This document shows, piece by piece, positions 20,601-35,580 of a stretch of 64,000 nt of DNA. Position numbers and translations under genes: made by a program. This DNA comes from Urechis unicinctus (Eukaryota; Annelida; Polychaeta; Xenopneusta; Urechidae), in NCBI GenBank assembly GCA_034190875.2, contig CM067348.1, forward strand, positions 28,257,096 to 28,321,095. Reading direction: 5' to 3'. The notes beneath the pieces are model-generated. The model ran no database searches. It was not told where the DNA came from and saw only the letters and a program-made list of their open reading frames with translations. How positions within the stretch are numbered: position 1 is the stretch's first letter; the number at the start of each line of letters is the position of its first letter.

Positions 20601-22895
20601 CTGCGTATCCAGTATGTAGTCAAAGTATGCACTGCTAGGGTCAACCACACGCGCCATCAGCCTACGTGGCGTTTTATAATATGAATGCAAGATTTTCACA
20701 GCGTGATGAATAAATATATTCCGGTCGTTCATCACAATAGCCTTTGCTCTAACGGCGATAAAGGGTATTTCATCGTTAGCTATGTGGTTATAAATCGGAA
20801 TTCGTAATAGCCGTGCTCCTTTGATGCTAGACAACAGGGCAGCAGTGAAAGAATGGTCTTTCGTTATTTTGTTACTATTTCCAACACATATAACAATATA
20901 TGTGGATAAAACACATCCGTTGGTCTAGAGGGAAGCTTAAGGACGATCAGATCTTTCTCTTTTAACAACCTGGATTAGCGTTTAACCTGGAAGTCAGACC
21001 GTCCATATGACCGAAACTACCATATATAAAACATTAACAGACAGGCTTATTGTTTTGTAGAGCATCTGATGCTCACAGTCAGATTATTTTCTTACTTTCC
21101 AGCTGATTTGTTTATTATTATATAAATACATATTGCATAAGAAAATTCTATAAATGACAGTGCACCTCTAATGAATTTACCATAAATCTACCTGCATACA
21201 AATATTTTCTTTATCCTTCCATAAATGTCGTGCATACATAATGAGTCGATTATGAAGGCTGATTCTGCAAATCTCAGCTATAATCATGCTGTCGGCATTT
21301 TGCCGCATTAAAATACTTGAGTTATTGGCCAGTAGATATTTGCAAATATCCACTGTTGTTACGATGGCTTCATGCGATACTTTCATGCTTGCATTTATGG
21401 AAACGTAATTGCTTCTCAGATTCAAATGCCTAAGCAGTCACACCAAAGGAAACTGAGTTCGCCATCTCGATAAGGTTAACAATTTGATAAGGTTGACAAT
21501 TAATGTCATTATTGGTTTCATCTCGACTCAGCATTGAACAGAGTTTAGGGAAGCGTACATATCTTAGACTTCTATGCAGTGCGATATGAATCGATCAGTC
21601 AGTTGGCATAAAAGACAGCTTCTCGTTGATTGCAGCTTTACGTAGAATATGCGCATCGATGAACAGCTTCGGCTCACCGCGTTTAGCACGTAATCAGTGG
21701 TTCGGGTGTTCAACATACAGAAAAAAAATTTCTTAGGGATGAATACACTTTCACAAATCGCACCAATTTTTCCTCGATTATGCGACTGACGCTGCACACC
21801 TGTTTATAACTGTTATCTATATGACAGTACTATGAGATGTACATTTACGACGGACTTTTGTCTGCAAATTTACATCTGTCTTGGATGCAGCGTATTTGAG
21901 ATAATTGTTCATCAAAGCTGAATTTCATGCAATGGTGAAGTTTTACGATTGCATACATTCTCACTTACATGCAATATGGCGATTTATGCATTATTAAATA
22001 GAAGGCGGTCAACTTGTATACCCATGATTACCGCTGGAATGTAATTAGGAGGCCGTCATTGTAAATGATACATGAGCTGTCACGGGTAATGGCAGGTGGT
22101 CAAAATGATTCAAATCAGCTTTTCCTACAGTGTATATTCTAATGAACATATTATGGATTAGTCGTTGACGGACATCAATTACTAACTATGCATGAACTCT
22201 ACATACATCGACCTTTTTCTTCCAGACTTATTCTTCTCAAGGACGAATATTTGAACTTAAATCATAGAAAATGTATGTAGCTTTTTAATGTTTCAGACTG
22301 TGACGTGCTGCTAGCTTAAAACAGAAATTAGTCAGTCAATATATTTGACAACAAAGACTTAAGTAAGGACGCAAGTAAGTGTTTGTATTACTTCGCAATG
22401 GTTTAGCTGTTTCACATAAGCTGTTTCACATATCTGCATCAGTCTGCATGTGGTTACATTTTGCATTAGAATGTTCATGTTTTAGTATGGATACCGTATG
22501 CGCTCTGACGCACTCGTATTAATGCTCCCACAAGGTTGCCCGTTAATATTTGTTCGCCGTTATGTCTCCAGTAGAATTCAAGAAACAAAATGAGCGCAAA
22601 AGTAGATAGTGTTTTAAATGATAAATCTCCCAAGCCGTCGTCTAAGGGGAATACATAAACATTATCTTCATCTAGATACCATGTAGTGTATGGAAATAAA
22701 AAAGCGGAACTCGAAAAGAGTGTGCTCGAGCCAGAAAGCAGCCCCAGTATCTGCATATAAATTACCACTATGGATCCATAACAGCAATACAAGTGGAGTA
22801 TTGACATTGTGAACTGTATACGCCCGAAAGTGAAGGTCAGATTGAATTTGTTTTTCTTCTTCAGCCCAACAACTTACGATTAAAAAAATTAGGCT

Positions 22896-23161
22896 ATATA
22901 TATACATATGTATGGACGTATATGTATATACATATAATTTTAATATACATATACATAAATATATATATATATATATATGTATATACATATATGCATATAC
23001 ATATATTATATATATATTGTATATATATATATGTATATATATGTATAGTTATAAATATATATATATATATATATATATCTAATCTAGATACATATTATAT
23101 ATATGTATATATATATTTATATTGTCTTTTATCTCTAGGTAGATATATAAATATATATCTA

Positions 23162-23256
<95 letters not shown>

Positions 23257-23268
23257 AAATATATATAT
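22896..23268. repeat. (TA)n-rich tract, left of GC-rich module (copy 2)
   Basis: Counterpart of 16305-16675 in the second duplication copy, with longer pure TA runs (for example 23170-23210). The contrast with the near-identical unique sequence around it shows how quickly these arrays change, or how poorly they assemble. Confidence 0.95.
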
Positions 23269-23701
23269 TCATGAGATAAGATACAAACGCCAGGCTGCCG
23301 CTTGTGCGGCCAAACTCCAACGGTGGCAGCATGCAGAAAAAATCCTGAGGCGAGGTTTTGCCATGGGAAAAATCGACTCGCCCGCCGGACGACTGAATGG
23401 GGGGTACCGCCCAAGCCTGATATTACTCGCCATGGGCGGGCGGGCGAGTGCTAATTACCACCCCATATAAGAAATATGTCATTTTATTTGCATGTGAAAG
23501 TACTCGATGGGGGCGCTGGGTGATTTTGACGGGTTCGCCGAGAAATCCGTGAATAAACAGCAGACGGAAATTCTCTCCATTCAGACGTTTGTCATCGACG
23601 AACTCAAGTGTCAAAATGCCCTTGCGAACGAAACGAAATTAGCTATGAAAGATAACTAGTTCAATTGTAGACTGTACTGGAAGAGGTAGCTATGGCGTAC
23701 C

Positions 23702-23703
<2 letters not shown>
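23269..23703. other. GC-rich module flanked by (TA)n (copy 2)
   Basis: Nearly identical to 16676-17107, with only homopolymer-type length differences. It keeps the actcgcccgcc/ggcgggcgagt inverted repeat and the 63-codon minus-strand frame. It was carried along by the 6.6-kb duplication, so it gives no independent evidence of mobility. Confidence 0.5.
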
Positions 23704-23746
<43 letters not shown>

Positions 23747-24262
23747 TATATATATATATATATAGATAGATATAGAGAGAGATATAGATATATATATATA
23801 TATCTAGTGTATATATATATATATATAGATATATAGATATATATATATATATCCTATATAAAAATAAATAATATTTTATATGAATGAATAAATATATATA
23901 TATCCCAGGGTGTATAAAAAATATAGATAGATAAATCTTTACTCTCTCTCTCTCTCCTTCCCTACATAGATATAGATTTCTCTATACCTATGTGTTTCCC
24001 TCTATATACATATATATATATATCCCTCTATATATGAATATATATATATAAAATATATAGAAGATATATGTATTTAGATATATATCTATGTCCCTCTCCA
24101 TCTCTGTTTCTAGACATCCCTCTCTCTAAATATAAATATATCTATCTATGTTTCTTTCTCTCTCTCTATATCTCTCTCTCTATCTATCTATAGATATATC
24201 TATCTATCTCTCTATATCTCTATATATATCTATATATCTGTCCCTATCTATATATGTTTATA
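23704..24262. repeat. (TA)n and CT-rich simple repeats (copy 2)
   Basis: Counterpart of 17108-17690. It starts with a long pure TA run, then TAGA, then CTCTCT and TCTATC tracts, and ends before atatatatcgtgaatatc. Confidence 0.95.
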
Positions 24263-26755
24263 TAAATATATATATCGTGAATATCTTTTTAACGCGCACC
24301 CGCTTGTTTTGGGTCATTGGCGGAAATACGTAAATGCGTTAATGGTTAGTGTGGTAATATTGTGCTTATACCGATACGTACTTCATGTTTGGATATCGTC
24401 GGCAAAGGTTACTATATAGATTGTCACTTCTTTCTAATCTTGGTGCTGTCTATTTTTTGAATTCTTGTGATGGTAGTATATTATAAATGAATATCTAGAT
24501 TGATGTCATTGGCCTATCAGTCAAGAGTAGCTCACTGCTCGTTGTTTTATATTCTAATGTGAGTGATTATTAAATCAATAGCGTTGCTGCTTAGTTTATG
24601 GCTATTGTTGATAGGCAATGACATTTGCGATTGTAAAGAAAAACGTTTGTGACTGCTGACAAATGCTGAACTTGTCGAGTATATAAGCAAGTCATATCAC
24701 GCTCGGTGCGTACTCACTCTTAAATGAAACATGAACTGCACATAAACTGATTTCCCGAGATATGAGTCCGTTCGCCTATGTCATGACATTAGTTTAACTG
24801 TAGAATTTCTGTCATATTCGCCCCACGTTTATAGGCGAGGACTATTTTGATGCAAATTACTGGCGACATTGGTCGGTGGTCCACTTGCCATGACATCGGC
24901 AACGCTTCGTAGGAATTTCCATAAGAAGAGGGGAGGTGACTGGACTTCAAAGAGATGCAATCTCTTGCTTGATCTGACTTGACATCAGCGAATCATCTAA
25001 TCGCGATATTTCGTGGGTGTTCACGTAGCTTTGAATGCGTTTGCGTCTTTGTAATGAGATTGTCGATAATTTTATGTTGATTTCCTATGACGGACTACCC
25101 ATGTTACCATGACAAACATACAATTTAGGGATATTGCCACGCACGTTCACGAATAGCCAAATGGCATCACTAGCGTATGGAATGCTAATACACATAATAA
25201 ATTGCGTGTTTCGACGAGGTATTTTAAGCTAGACGATAAAGGTTTTGGAAACAGTCATTGTAAATTGCTACGCGTATGTATCTGCTACGCGTATGTATTA
25301 TGTAGCATTAAGAAGTATATAGGTTTGATGTTCACCTGGGGAGGATGGACGGAATATCCCGCACACATTATAACCATGTGATACATTAGTCAGGGTCTTG
25401 CTAAGAGCAACCTAACCATCCTACATCAATTGACTGGGTGGTAAGGATATACATTTCTAGGTTGTGTTTGTGCATTGCGTAGTCGCCAAGCTAATTTAAT
25501 GCAACACAAAGAGCGATATTTGTTACTACAAGTAAAAACTGTGCCGGTCGTGACCGCTAAAGTGTACCACCATAAATGCAACTCGCATGGAGGTCCGACT
25601 CTTGTTAGGTCAGACCTTTGTTCAATTTGACCCCCATAATTTCGTGACATTATAATGGTAGGCTCCTTCAACTTCCTATGGCAGCGGCACCCTTTGTTTG
25701 TCGAGCTTCAAGTATTCGGATGATATATGCAATTAGGTGATATGTGAGTACAGTGCCTTCAATCTCTGAATAGAGGAAAATCTAGGCACATGAGTAACCT
25801 ACAGGCTCGCGGTAAATAGTATTCACGATTTGTCATTCAATGTATATAGAAGCTCCCACAAACGATCCAACTAAAATCATGCAAAAGTGATCTCTGTCGG
25901 TTATTGCATTTCTGTCATGAACGCTGAGGAGAAAACAGCCTGTATCGAGCTACGGCGCTGGCTCAATACGAACACGGTGTTCATAAGAGGTTATGCGCCA
26001 CCGAGCCAGCGGGCTTGTAACACCTAGTGATGGCCATTCTTATACCAAATTACACGGTTGTCCCTTTTCAATACGTGTTTTTAATGCTAGCTACATTTGG
26101 AGGCATATACACGTGCCACAAATCGATGCGCTGTCATTTAAGGAATGAACAGAGCCTGTATTGCTCTTGTCAGGCACAAAGACATGGAAATGTTCTTAAT
26201 AAACCCCCCCAAAATATAAACAAAATTGTGCCCTCTCAATCACCTTAGATTAATGAATGGGACCAAAGCCCTATGATCAAATTTGCAATTATATAAGCAG
26301 ACGTAGTTACTGTATGATTTACTACCCAATGCCTGCAGACAGCGAATAAAATAGTTCAGCTGCATTCGTTGTTTGGCTAAATTAGATGAGATAACTGTAT
26401 GAAGTTGTTAAACCAAATCCATTCCTTAGCCGTTATACATGCTGAGGTGATGGTCATCAGTGCTTCGCATTGTACATGCATTTAGCATTTAAACCACATA
26501 AATATTTAAAACAGTCACATCATCGTAGGGGTACTATTCAAGAAAAGTATTATTCCACAGCATGTACCGGTAGTATTTCAAACAAACTCCATTGTGGACA
26601 ATCGACATTTTTGCATTGGCCAAATAGAAAGCATTCCCAACTCCTGATTCAGCTACCAATCACAGCTTAGCAAATAGTGTGACTGACATTGCTTTGAGCA
26701 AATACTAAATTTGCCGATGAAAATTCATGAGACATTTAATCAATACATATTAAAC

Positions 26756-28240
26756 ACAAGCAATGTTGGCGAACATTCATAGTGCTACAGCTAGCCTGAA
26801 CTATTTCCACACAGTGCGGCTGACGGCGATATCATAATGCTATTCAATGACAAACTGCTGTAATGCAGCAAAGCAAACTGTATCTAGGTGGAGTCAGTAT
26901 TTTTCAATTTTTATAGATAAAATACATTTGCTGACACAATATTGGTTCTTTCAAATATAACCATGTATCCATGGTTGAGGTACGTACGTAGTTTGTTCTA
27001 ACTTGTCGTCATTTTGGACGCTGAAGCAGTACATGCGTTTCCAAATTTATGGTAGTCTAGGCGCAGACTTGTACTGACACAATATTGGTTCTTACAGAAC
27101 CTAACAGTGAATCTGTGGTTGCAGCGCGGATCCGTTTGTTATTTCGTGTCACCAGTTTGAAGTGCATGCCGTTCAAACGTATTCTAATGGCACAGGTGAC
27201 AGTTGTCTGGGCGCAGGCAAAATAATGTCTAAAAATGAGCTGATTTAACATATTCACGTCGACTTTATATGCATACATGTTGTTTCGGCTATGTATCGCG
27301 TGCGAGAGAAAACGTGTTCTCTGGTCGATACAGTTTCTCAGAAGTCTGATAAATACATATCGAATCACAAATATCCATAAATGGCCGTGCACCTCTAAGC
27401 AAAACATTGGTTTTAACATAAATCTACCTAAATGCAGATATTTTCTTCATCAATCCATTAATGTTGCGCATATTCTATATGCCGATAATGAGACTGATTC
27501 TGAGAATCTCAGCTATAATCATGCTGTCTTCAATGTGTCGTATTGAAATACTTTTTGGGTCTGGGCAGCGGGTTATTGACCAGTGAATATTTGTACTAAA
27601 GGGGATCTTACAAACGTCTCAGTCAGATTCATTCATCACCGTCGCCATGTCTATCATCAATTTGTTGAAAGTGACGGTAACCCGAATATAACCATTGCCA
27701 TTCTTTGGTAAGAACACGGTTTGAATGCGGTAGCAACCAACGCAGATGAATAACGCTGCATCATGTGGTACTCACGCTCATCATTCCCATCCAGTGGTTA
27801 AATATTTATATACCTAAGCTTTCCACAAAAATATTTGCGCTCTGACGTATTCGTAATAATGCTCCATTAGTAATCGTGATTCCCCATTAATAATCGTGCG
27901 CCGTTATGTCTCCAGCGGATTTAGCAAAATAAAATGTGCGCAAAAGTAGATAATGGTTTTTGATGGTAAATTTCCCAAGCAGTCTATATACCATGTGATT
28001 ACAAAGCAGCCCCAGTCTCGGCATATAAATCACAGCTATGGATCCCTAAAAACAATGCAAGTGGAGCGTTTACATCGCGAACAGTATGCGTTCGAAAAAG
28101 AAGGCATGATTGAAACGTTTTCATTTGCATCCCAACGCCTCATGGTTTAAATAAACTTGGCCATTTTACATGTGCAGTCATTTTTGCGGGAGAATATAAT
28201 CATATTATACAAATGCATTATTCCAGACCGACATATCATA
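26756..28240. repeat. Long-period repeat after the duplication
   Basis: 26756-27250 matches 13080-13587, including the two 140-bp sub-repeats. 27255-27330 matches 13585-13660. 27360-27590 matches about 14540-14760, so roughly 0.9 kb of the unit is missing here. 27600-27830 matches 36110-36300 and 39800-40020, with the shared string tttgttgaaagtgacggt. 27830-28230 matches 15900-16300 and 61360-61770 in shortened form. The copy is diverged and contains internal deletions. No gene is supported. Confidence 0.75.
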
Positions 28241-28242
28241 TC

Positions 28243-29003
<761 letters not shown>

Positions 29004-29009
29004 CTGTCC

Positions 29010-29540
29010 TTTCCCTTCCCTTTTATGTTTCCGCACATATGTGTAGATATCAGTCGACCTGTCAAAATCATAATTTTCCGCCCAGTTCATTGAAACTTAT
29101 GTTTATTGTAGGATTCCTGGCTTTTCTCAAGTAATCATTGATGGGGCTTTAAAGGAATGATATCACCTCGTTTTCGGAAGCAACTGAAATTATTAGCGTA
29201 ACATTTCTAGCAACATTAGCATCATTGAACAAATGTTTATCTGACCACAAACGCTGAAATACATAGAACTACGATGCGCAACTAGCGGCAACGTGCCATG
29301 GAAAAAGAAATGTATTCACAGTAAGGTAAGTGTTCCCAAATAAAACAGCATTTAATTATCGAAGTATTCACAATGGCTACCCTTATTTCAATGCTGCTCA
29401 TGTTGTCCGACCTCTATCTCATCACTGCCCAGGTGGTTATCAATCAAACGAAGTCGCTATCTTAACCGTTTCCGTTACATCACGAGGCGAAAATGTGGCG
29501 TAACATTCATTGTATGTACATAATTAATCCCGAGCCAATT
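29010..29540. repeat. Repeat junction: direct segment joined to an inverted segment
   Basis: 29040-29160 matches 50530-50645 and 63665-63750 directly (tttccgcccagttcattgaa). 29160-29540 instead matches the reverse complement of 44770-45180, with shared strings such as taccttactgtgaatacat on the opposite strand. Orientation of the related sequence therefore switches within a few bases of 29160. Confidence 0.8.
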
Positions 29541-32500
29541 ATTTGTAAGTTGATTCGCTAATTAGGATGTATGCATTATCAGCTCCTGTTGTTTTGATTT
29601 AATAGTATTGTACAGTCTTCTATAAATGTTACATTGAATGTCAGCCTATTCAATTGTTGATGCATGACATGTCTAGAGAAAATGCGATCGCGCGTTATCG
29701 CCATACCCGTTGTAATTGTATATTATGGGAAAATGTTAGGCAATGTCTCCTATCAATGGCAGCGTCGGTGAAAAATTAACAATATGCACAGTGATTTCAG
29801 TTTTGGACGCGTAGATAACGTCGGTGTCAGCATATTAGTTTAGTTCTGGCTTCCCAGATGAATGCATTAGCAAATATACAATTGACTGCTCGATAGTGGT
29901 TCAAATTAAATCAATTGCAATAAGTTGAACTACCCAGGTTGTGGCCGTTGCGAATGTAAAATATTAATCAATCGACACCAGCCAATGTTGTGGTTTCAAT
30001 TGCAGCTTGAGTTTGCAATGGCTTTTTGAGCCGTAGGATTATACATAGTACCAACATATATAACATGATAAAAATGACAATAACGTTCGGACGACGTGGC
30101 TCGGTGTTTTTGTTAATATTAATTATTATCATCATCATTTCAAATGTACAGAAATGTATTTACGAGCAAACACACACACACAAAACTAAAGTGAACCCTG
30201 ATACGAGACTCTCCACTCACTCATTGACACACCACCTGCTGAGCGCAAATATGTATTAACTGCTATGTGACTTACGGAACCCTGGCGGGAATACTGATGT
30301 TACGTCTTTCATAAAGGATTCATGGGTATTCATATGCACATCCGTCTCTCCGGCACAAGTGATGTATGACATGTGCGTTCACTAATGACTAAGCTGCATT
30401 AAGATAGATCTCCCTATTCAGAATTATTTACACGTGAACATCTCCGATAAGACACAATTGACACTGCTTTGCTCGTATCGTGTCACCCTGCTAAGATGAT
30501 TCTGCAAATACGAATACATATCAGTGAAAAACTAATGCGACGCGTGTTTGATGGTACCCAAAAACAACACATAGTTTGCGGAACATAACACCATTTTAAA
30601 GAATATATAAACAATATTCGTGTTTGCATTGAACAAAATGTGCAATACAATACAAGCGCATGGTAATATAATTGCGAATCGGTTTCTGTATGGAAGCTGG
30701 ATGAGGCTGCTGCGCTACATGACAACGTTGGTTTCATGCACTGCTAATTCAAATCCCTCAGCACTGCTTAATCTAATTATCTTCCCGCTTAAATGGATGC
30801 TGAGACAGACACGCTATTTATTGCTACTTTGTGAATGAGTTATTACAGTTTTAGATAGCTGCAATCTTTTAAAGTGCCACATAAAAATGAATTATTGTTA
30901 CGATTCATTGCCTCTCTTGACTTGGAATTTTTAATCTACTGTTCTTTTATTAGTAACTTCCACAAAAAGTAACTCCTATAGACGTTCGCTACAGCTTTGT
31001 TCAACCTTTCCAGTCTTAATAATCTGGGTTTCTTGGGTGAATTAATTGTTACCCCATTAAGCAATAACTTATCCATCTCTTTGTTTTAAAGGGTCTTTCA
31101 TTGTTGGTAGCTGTTCATCTTGTTAAGAAAATTGCTTTACATTTCACTAAATATCATTCAGCCAACCGACTTCATTGCCAAGTAATTCTTATTCGCAGCT
31201 GTTCTGAATTCAACAATTCCGTATAAATGAGGTAACTTAGGTAGAATGAACTGCTCTGATATTTCTTTATTAAACCAAATTATTGTATGAGTCAAGGTCT
31301 GCCCCAAAGCCATTTGACGGAGTGAAACTTGTGAGATATTCTGCTGACATGTCGGCTCCTGCATAATCATTCAGCATTGCGACTGTGCCCTGAGGGACAT
31401 TAAGTGTCCCATCCGAGTCAAAACATACAAATAGACCAAACCCACTCCTGACAGTAGCTTACGATTGCAAGGCCAGAGATGAATCAGCTGATCAGGGCGA
31501 GAGGGGCTGTTAATATTCGGTAAATATAATGCATCAGGTATAATCGTCGAGACAAGCCTTAAGTTTTAATATTGCACCTAATAGGCAAATGTTAACCACA
31601 TTTGAAAGTAAATATAGACAACAGCACACGATTCCGAACGATTCCACCATGTCATGTTACTTTGTAGTGTCTGTAGATAGAATGGAAAGACCACAATCAT
31701 CGAGGAGGAACATCCGTCTTTCAGACACAAGTGCTGTCTGACATGTGCGTGTTGGCTTGTTGACTACATTTGTTGGCTTTTCGCGGTTTACTCATGTCTG
31801 AGCGAATGAGGTTGTGATGGTCATCAGATAGAGCCACGCCATAATTGAATTAATTGACACGATACTTAACCAGCCCCCTGCCTCCCCCTCCACACAATCA
31901 CTAGATTAATATCCATAAGAGCCATGACAGTGGAGCCGATACATTCATCTGCAAGGATCTTGTGAACCTCCTGATTTTCGTCTTATTTGTTGCTATCGCG
32001 TTTGTAATCGTCCACACTTGTTGTTTGCTGTCGCAAGAGATTGACATTGATTTGTAGATTCACAGCTCATTTGTGCATATCTGTCTTATATGTAATTGAC
32101 GCAAATGCCCCCGGAATACAGAATGGCCTTGTTTCACCGTTCTATATATAATGGATTTCAATTTGATTTACAATAGGATACTAAAATAAATAATCGTTAA
32201 GTCTTGAAACATTGCCGTCGGAGAGGTCTATGAAATATTTACATTTACGACGGGAATACTAGATCACATAACCACCCAATGTAATATGGAACAGGCAACG
32301 GCATTCTGTATCCACTCTCAATAAGTATTCAGCAGGAAAATCTTAATCATGAGGCGAACACGCTGATCCAATATAGAGTGCCTCATGCTGCCATCATTTC
32401 TTATATGCCTCCCTTTGTGGTCAGATTCCACGTTTTACATTTGATTGACGTAATATAATTCCTTAAATACGACCTGCAATTACAGTGATTAACAGGCACA

Positions 32501-32599
32501 TTTCTACTTAAAGTTAGCCATGCGCGCTGGAAGACATTGCTGCATAAAATGAACCTCGTTTCTGATGTTCATGTGTCCCACTAGGACATCATGACCCGC
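29541..32599. other. Gene-free stretch, mostly without a match in the window
   Basis: AT-rich sequence with no supported reading frame or RNA gene. One internal direct similarity links about 30330-30390 and 31697-31760 (both contain acatccgtctt/ctc followed by cacaagtg and gacatgtgcgt). A short (CA)n occurs near 30170. Otherwise I see nothing recognisable. Confidence 0.5.
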
Positions 32600-35580
32600 A
32601 AATTACTTGATTCGTGAATAGCACATCGAACATATTCGAGGTTCGGTACTTAATAGCATCCTAACGACGCTTCCTGTGGTATTATGACGAGCAATTAAGA
32701 ACATGATAATAAGGGTTCACGACGCAGGCGGTAATATTTCTTCAGTTTAACATAATGGGTAGTTTCTGATAGAGTGCAATTCCACCATTGAGAAAATAAT
32801 CTAGATGACTATGAAAATAATACAAACAAAACAGGGGATGGGGTTGCTTTTTTAGGGGCATATGTTATATGAGGAAAAACCACTATGCAGTGCACGGTAC
32901 GCCAACTGGTGTGGGCAACAATTGTGTATCGCGACGACTATGAAATTGAAGATGGAATGTCCAAACATCACAATCATCCATATTCAACTCGGAAAAATAT
33001 TGCCTCCTTTCCCGAATACGCGATGTAACTAAGGTGATTCATTTCATTCTATATGTTGAGACCTCAATTACGACAATAGTTGATGCCGCAGCAGCTGAAA
33101 TGATAAGTCGGCTATTTATTTGACATTTCACATCAGATCGATGGCAGGACAGATACACTTCCCAATTTCCCTCAATAACCGAAAACGATACCTGTTCATT
33201 ATACATAATAAATGAAGTATAATCAGGTGTACCTCTGATTTGGTAACCATCGCATTGCAGCCAAACATAAGAGGCAAGAAGTTATGTAGTAACTAACTAC
33301 ATGAACATAATGGCAGGTAAATATGGCTGGAACAGTGGATTTACCACCTCATACGTTCAAGTGATATTTCATCCCTTACATATCATGCTGCTTAGGATAT
33401 CATAACAGCAAGCATGGTCATTCATCTACTAGAAGGCTCAAATTTGGATACAATTTGAGAATGAGCAGAGAACGATTATTAGTCTTGGACGTGATGCTTA
33501 CCCCAATCACAGGTTTTATATTACAACGTTATGAACTTTCTTAATTTTAGGTGTATTTATTGCAATTAGCACAATAAAAAAAATAGGTAGGAGAGCTGCA
33601 AATTGCTCTCTGGTGTGCATAAGACTCCCCATACAAAGCCTCTCTGTTAATGATAAAATTTGGAAGTTAATGTCATATGGCTAACGATGAAATACCCTGT
33701 ATCGCCGGTTGAGCACGGGCTATTGTGATGAAGGACCAGAATATATTTATTCACCGCGCTTGGATTAATATCATACAACACCACGTTCCATGATAAGGCG
33801 GGGGAAATGAGCATGTCAACGTAAGCCGCTAGCGCGTGTGTTGGCCCCATGCTGTACATGTTGTGATTTGTGCCTCCTGGCCCGCACAGTGTCTACGCTG
33901 GTAGAAAATCTTAAGTCATGGTTCCATTGCCCGTGCTTAACGATCGACTCGGAGGCGCTGAAATGCCCCGTACTTGCTCTACTTATAATACAAACATAGC
34001 CACAATCATACTTCCTGATGCAATAGGAAGCCATTTAATGTGCCAGGTGTCACATTTCTGTAATGTTCGCAGTATATCGTGCACATTTGCAAAAAAAGTG
34101 ATTGATAACTGAATCAAGAGCTGCAAATGTTTCTCATTCGGCTTATGCAAAAGTGCCGATTGACCAATTTTTTAATGATCATGGAGCACGATCATGATCA
34201 AAGCCGTAAACATTGAGTATGGGCAATAGCCTGTGAGGGTACAGAAGCGGGCCTTATATCAAAGCCGCAATCTGACAAGCGTGATATATGCTATTTGATA
34301 AGTGAATGAGAGATGATTGACGGTTTATGGTGTGTCAAGATGATCAGCATGTTTACTTGCCCTAAGACGTTGTGCGTGCTTAATATGGTTAAGAGGCATA
34401 GTAGTGAAAGTAAATATCTGCTCAATGCATTTACAACACAACGCACTTGATATGTATTGTAGTTGAGCAATAGATTAGGTTTCACATCGTCGAACATTGA
34501 TCTCATCTGACACCGCAATACACACTAACATTGGCACAATGTTGTAGTGAGATTTGTTCCAAATTAGTATTTTGTAATATCAAAGAAATGAGAATTGTCC
34601 TGTTGTGATAGTAAGGTCAACCAGATCACAGGTTCTGAATGCATTTTCATCATTTGGAGAGGGACACTTTATACAAGTGGTCTTAAAGCATTTGAGAGTA
34701 CATCATACAGGCGAGACGGTTGCTAATCTAATTGCAAATGTGGTCACATTGCTTTGACCCCAATCATTTATCATAGGTAATTGCTACGCTCACAATTACG
34801 TTTAAGTTACAGGAGTTAACTGGAAATATTTCTCATGTCTATGTTCCTAACCAGAACAATAAATACGTGTCACTCTTAAAATACAGCGTATCAAACATGC
34901 ACGAGTTGTGGCACTCGTTTGAGCTTATAACTAAATCCATTTTTTGGTATTGTAGATAGCATTGAAATGACAAATAGAAAAGAGACAACCGTGTGATTTG
35001 TGATAACAATGGCCAGCTGGCTAGGAGGGACACAACCTCTATTGAACACCGGGTTCGTATTAAGCGGGCGATAGCGCTAAATAGAGGCTGTTCAAACATC
35101 AACGTTCATGACAGAAAGACAATTACCTACAGAGCAGCGTAAAGCTCCATATAGACCACTGTTGCATGATTTTCGTTCGCTCGTTTATATACATTAAATC
35201 ACGTCTTGAATAATATTTATCCCAACCCCCTAACGTACCCATGTTTATAGAAGTTCAGAGATTCAAGCCACTTTATTCACGTTTTACACTATTACATTCA
35301 TAACTGAATTATTAGTGCTATTAGCGTGTGTTATTACGAAAAAGGTGTTTTCTTCTCTGCATCGTGCTATTTCTTTAAGGTTGCTCATTATTTGTCGTAC
35401 AAAGTATGTTGTATTCCTATACGTCCCATTATTTCGCAATATTCTACAAACAATTATTTTGTCACTTAAAATCGCTTGCATTTGGGACCACATTTCGACA
35501 TGTACTGTCCTTGCTAAAAAATCACTATCCCTTGAAAGCACCAGTGAGTTAATCAAGCTTAAAAGAGTTTAGTGGTACCA
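32600..35580. repeat. Long-period repeat in inverted orientation
   Basis: Reads as the reverse complement of several segments. 35280-35570 matches 47560-47830. 34840-35280 matches 47830-48200. 34290-34545 matches 48600-48850. 33650-33850 matches 55565-55760. 33120-33180 and 32630-32700 match 49080-49260. The first three pairs have coordinate sums near 83.1 kb, so they form one inverted block centred near 41.5 kb, with diverged arms and indels. Confidence 0.8.

Larger units (their letters stand above)
20184..26755 (+). repeat. Tandem duplication, copy 2 (6572 bp)
   Basis: Head-to-tail copy of 13588-20183, offset by 6596 bp at its start and 6572 bp at its end. The length difference comes mainly from the (TA)n and CT-rich tracts and from homopolymer lengths. 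Around 20030-20125 copy 1 repeatedly has extra bases in homopolymers relative to 26606-26700. That pattern resembles sequencing error and leaves open a falsely separated haplotype. The junction at 20183/20184 shows no obvious microhomology. Confidence 0.95.

Noticed and set aside
24148-24333. Ser-Leu-Tyr-rich frame in the CT/TA tract
   Set aside because: Low-complexity microsatellite translation.
13588-26755. LTR-retrotransposon interpretation of the two identical 6.6-kb copies
   Set aside because: The copies are directly adjacent with nothing between them, are far longer than typical LTRs, and have no gag-pol genes.
35315-35572. Similar hydrophobic frames at 35315 (plus) and 47587 (minus) as a possible gene pair
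   Set aside because: They lie in an inverted repeat block with shared indels in noncoding sequence on both sides. There is no start conservation, domain or codon pattern.
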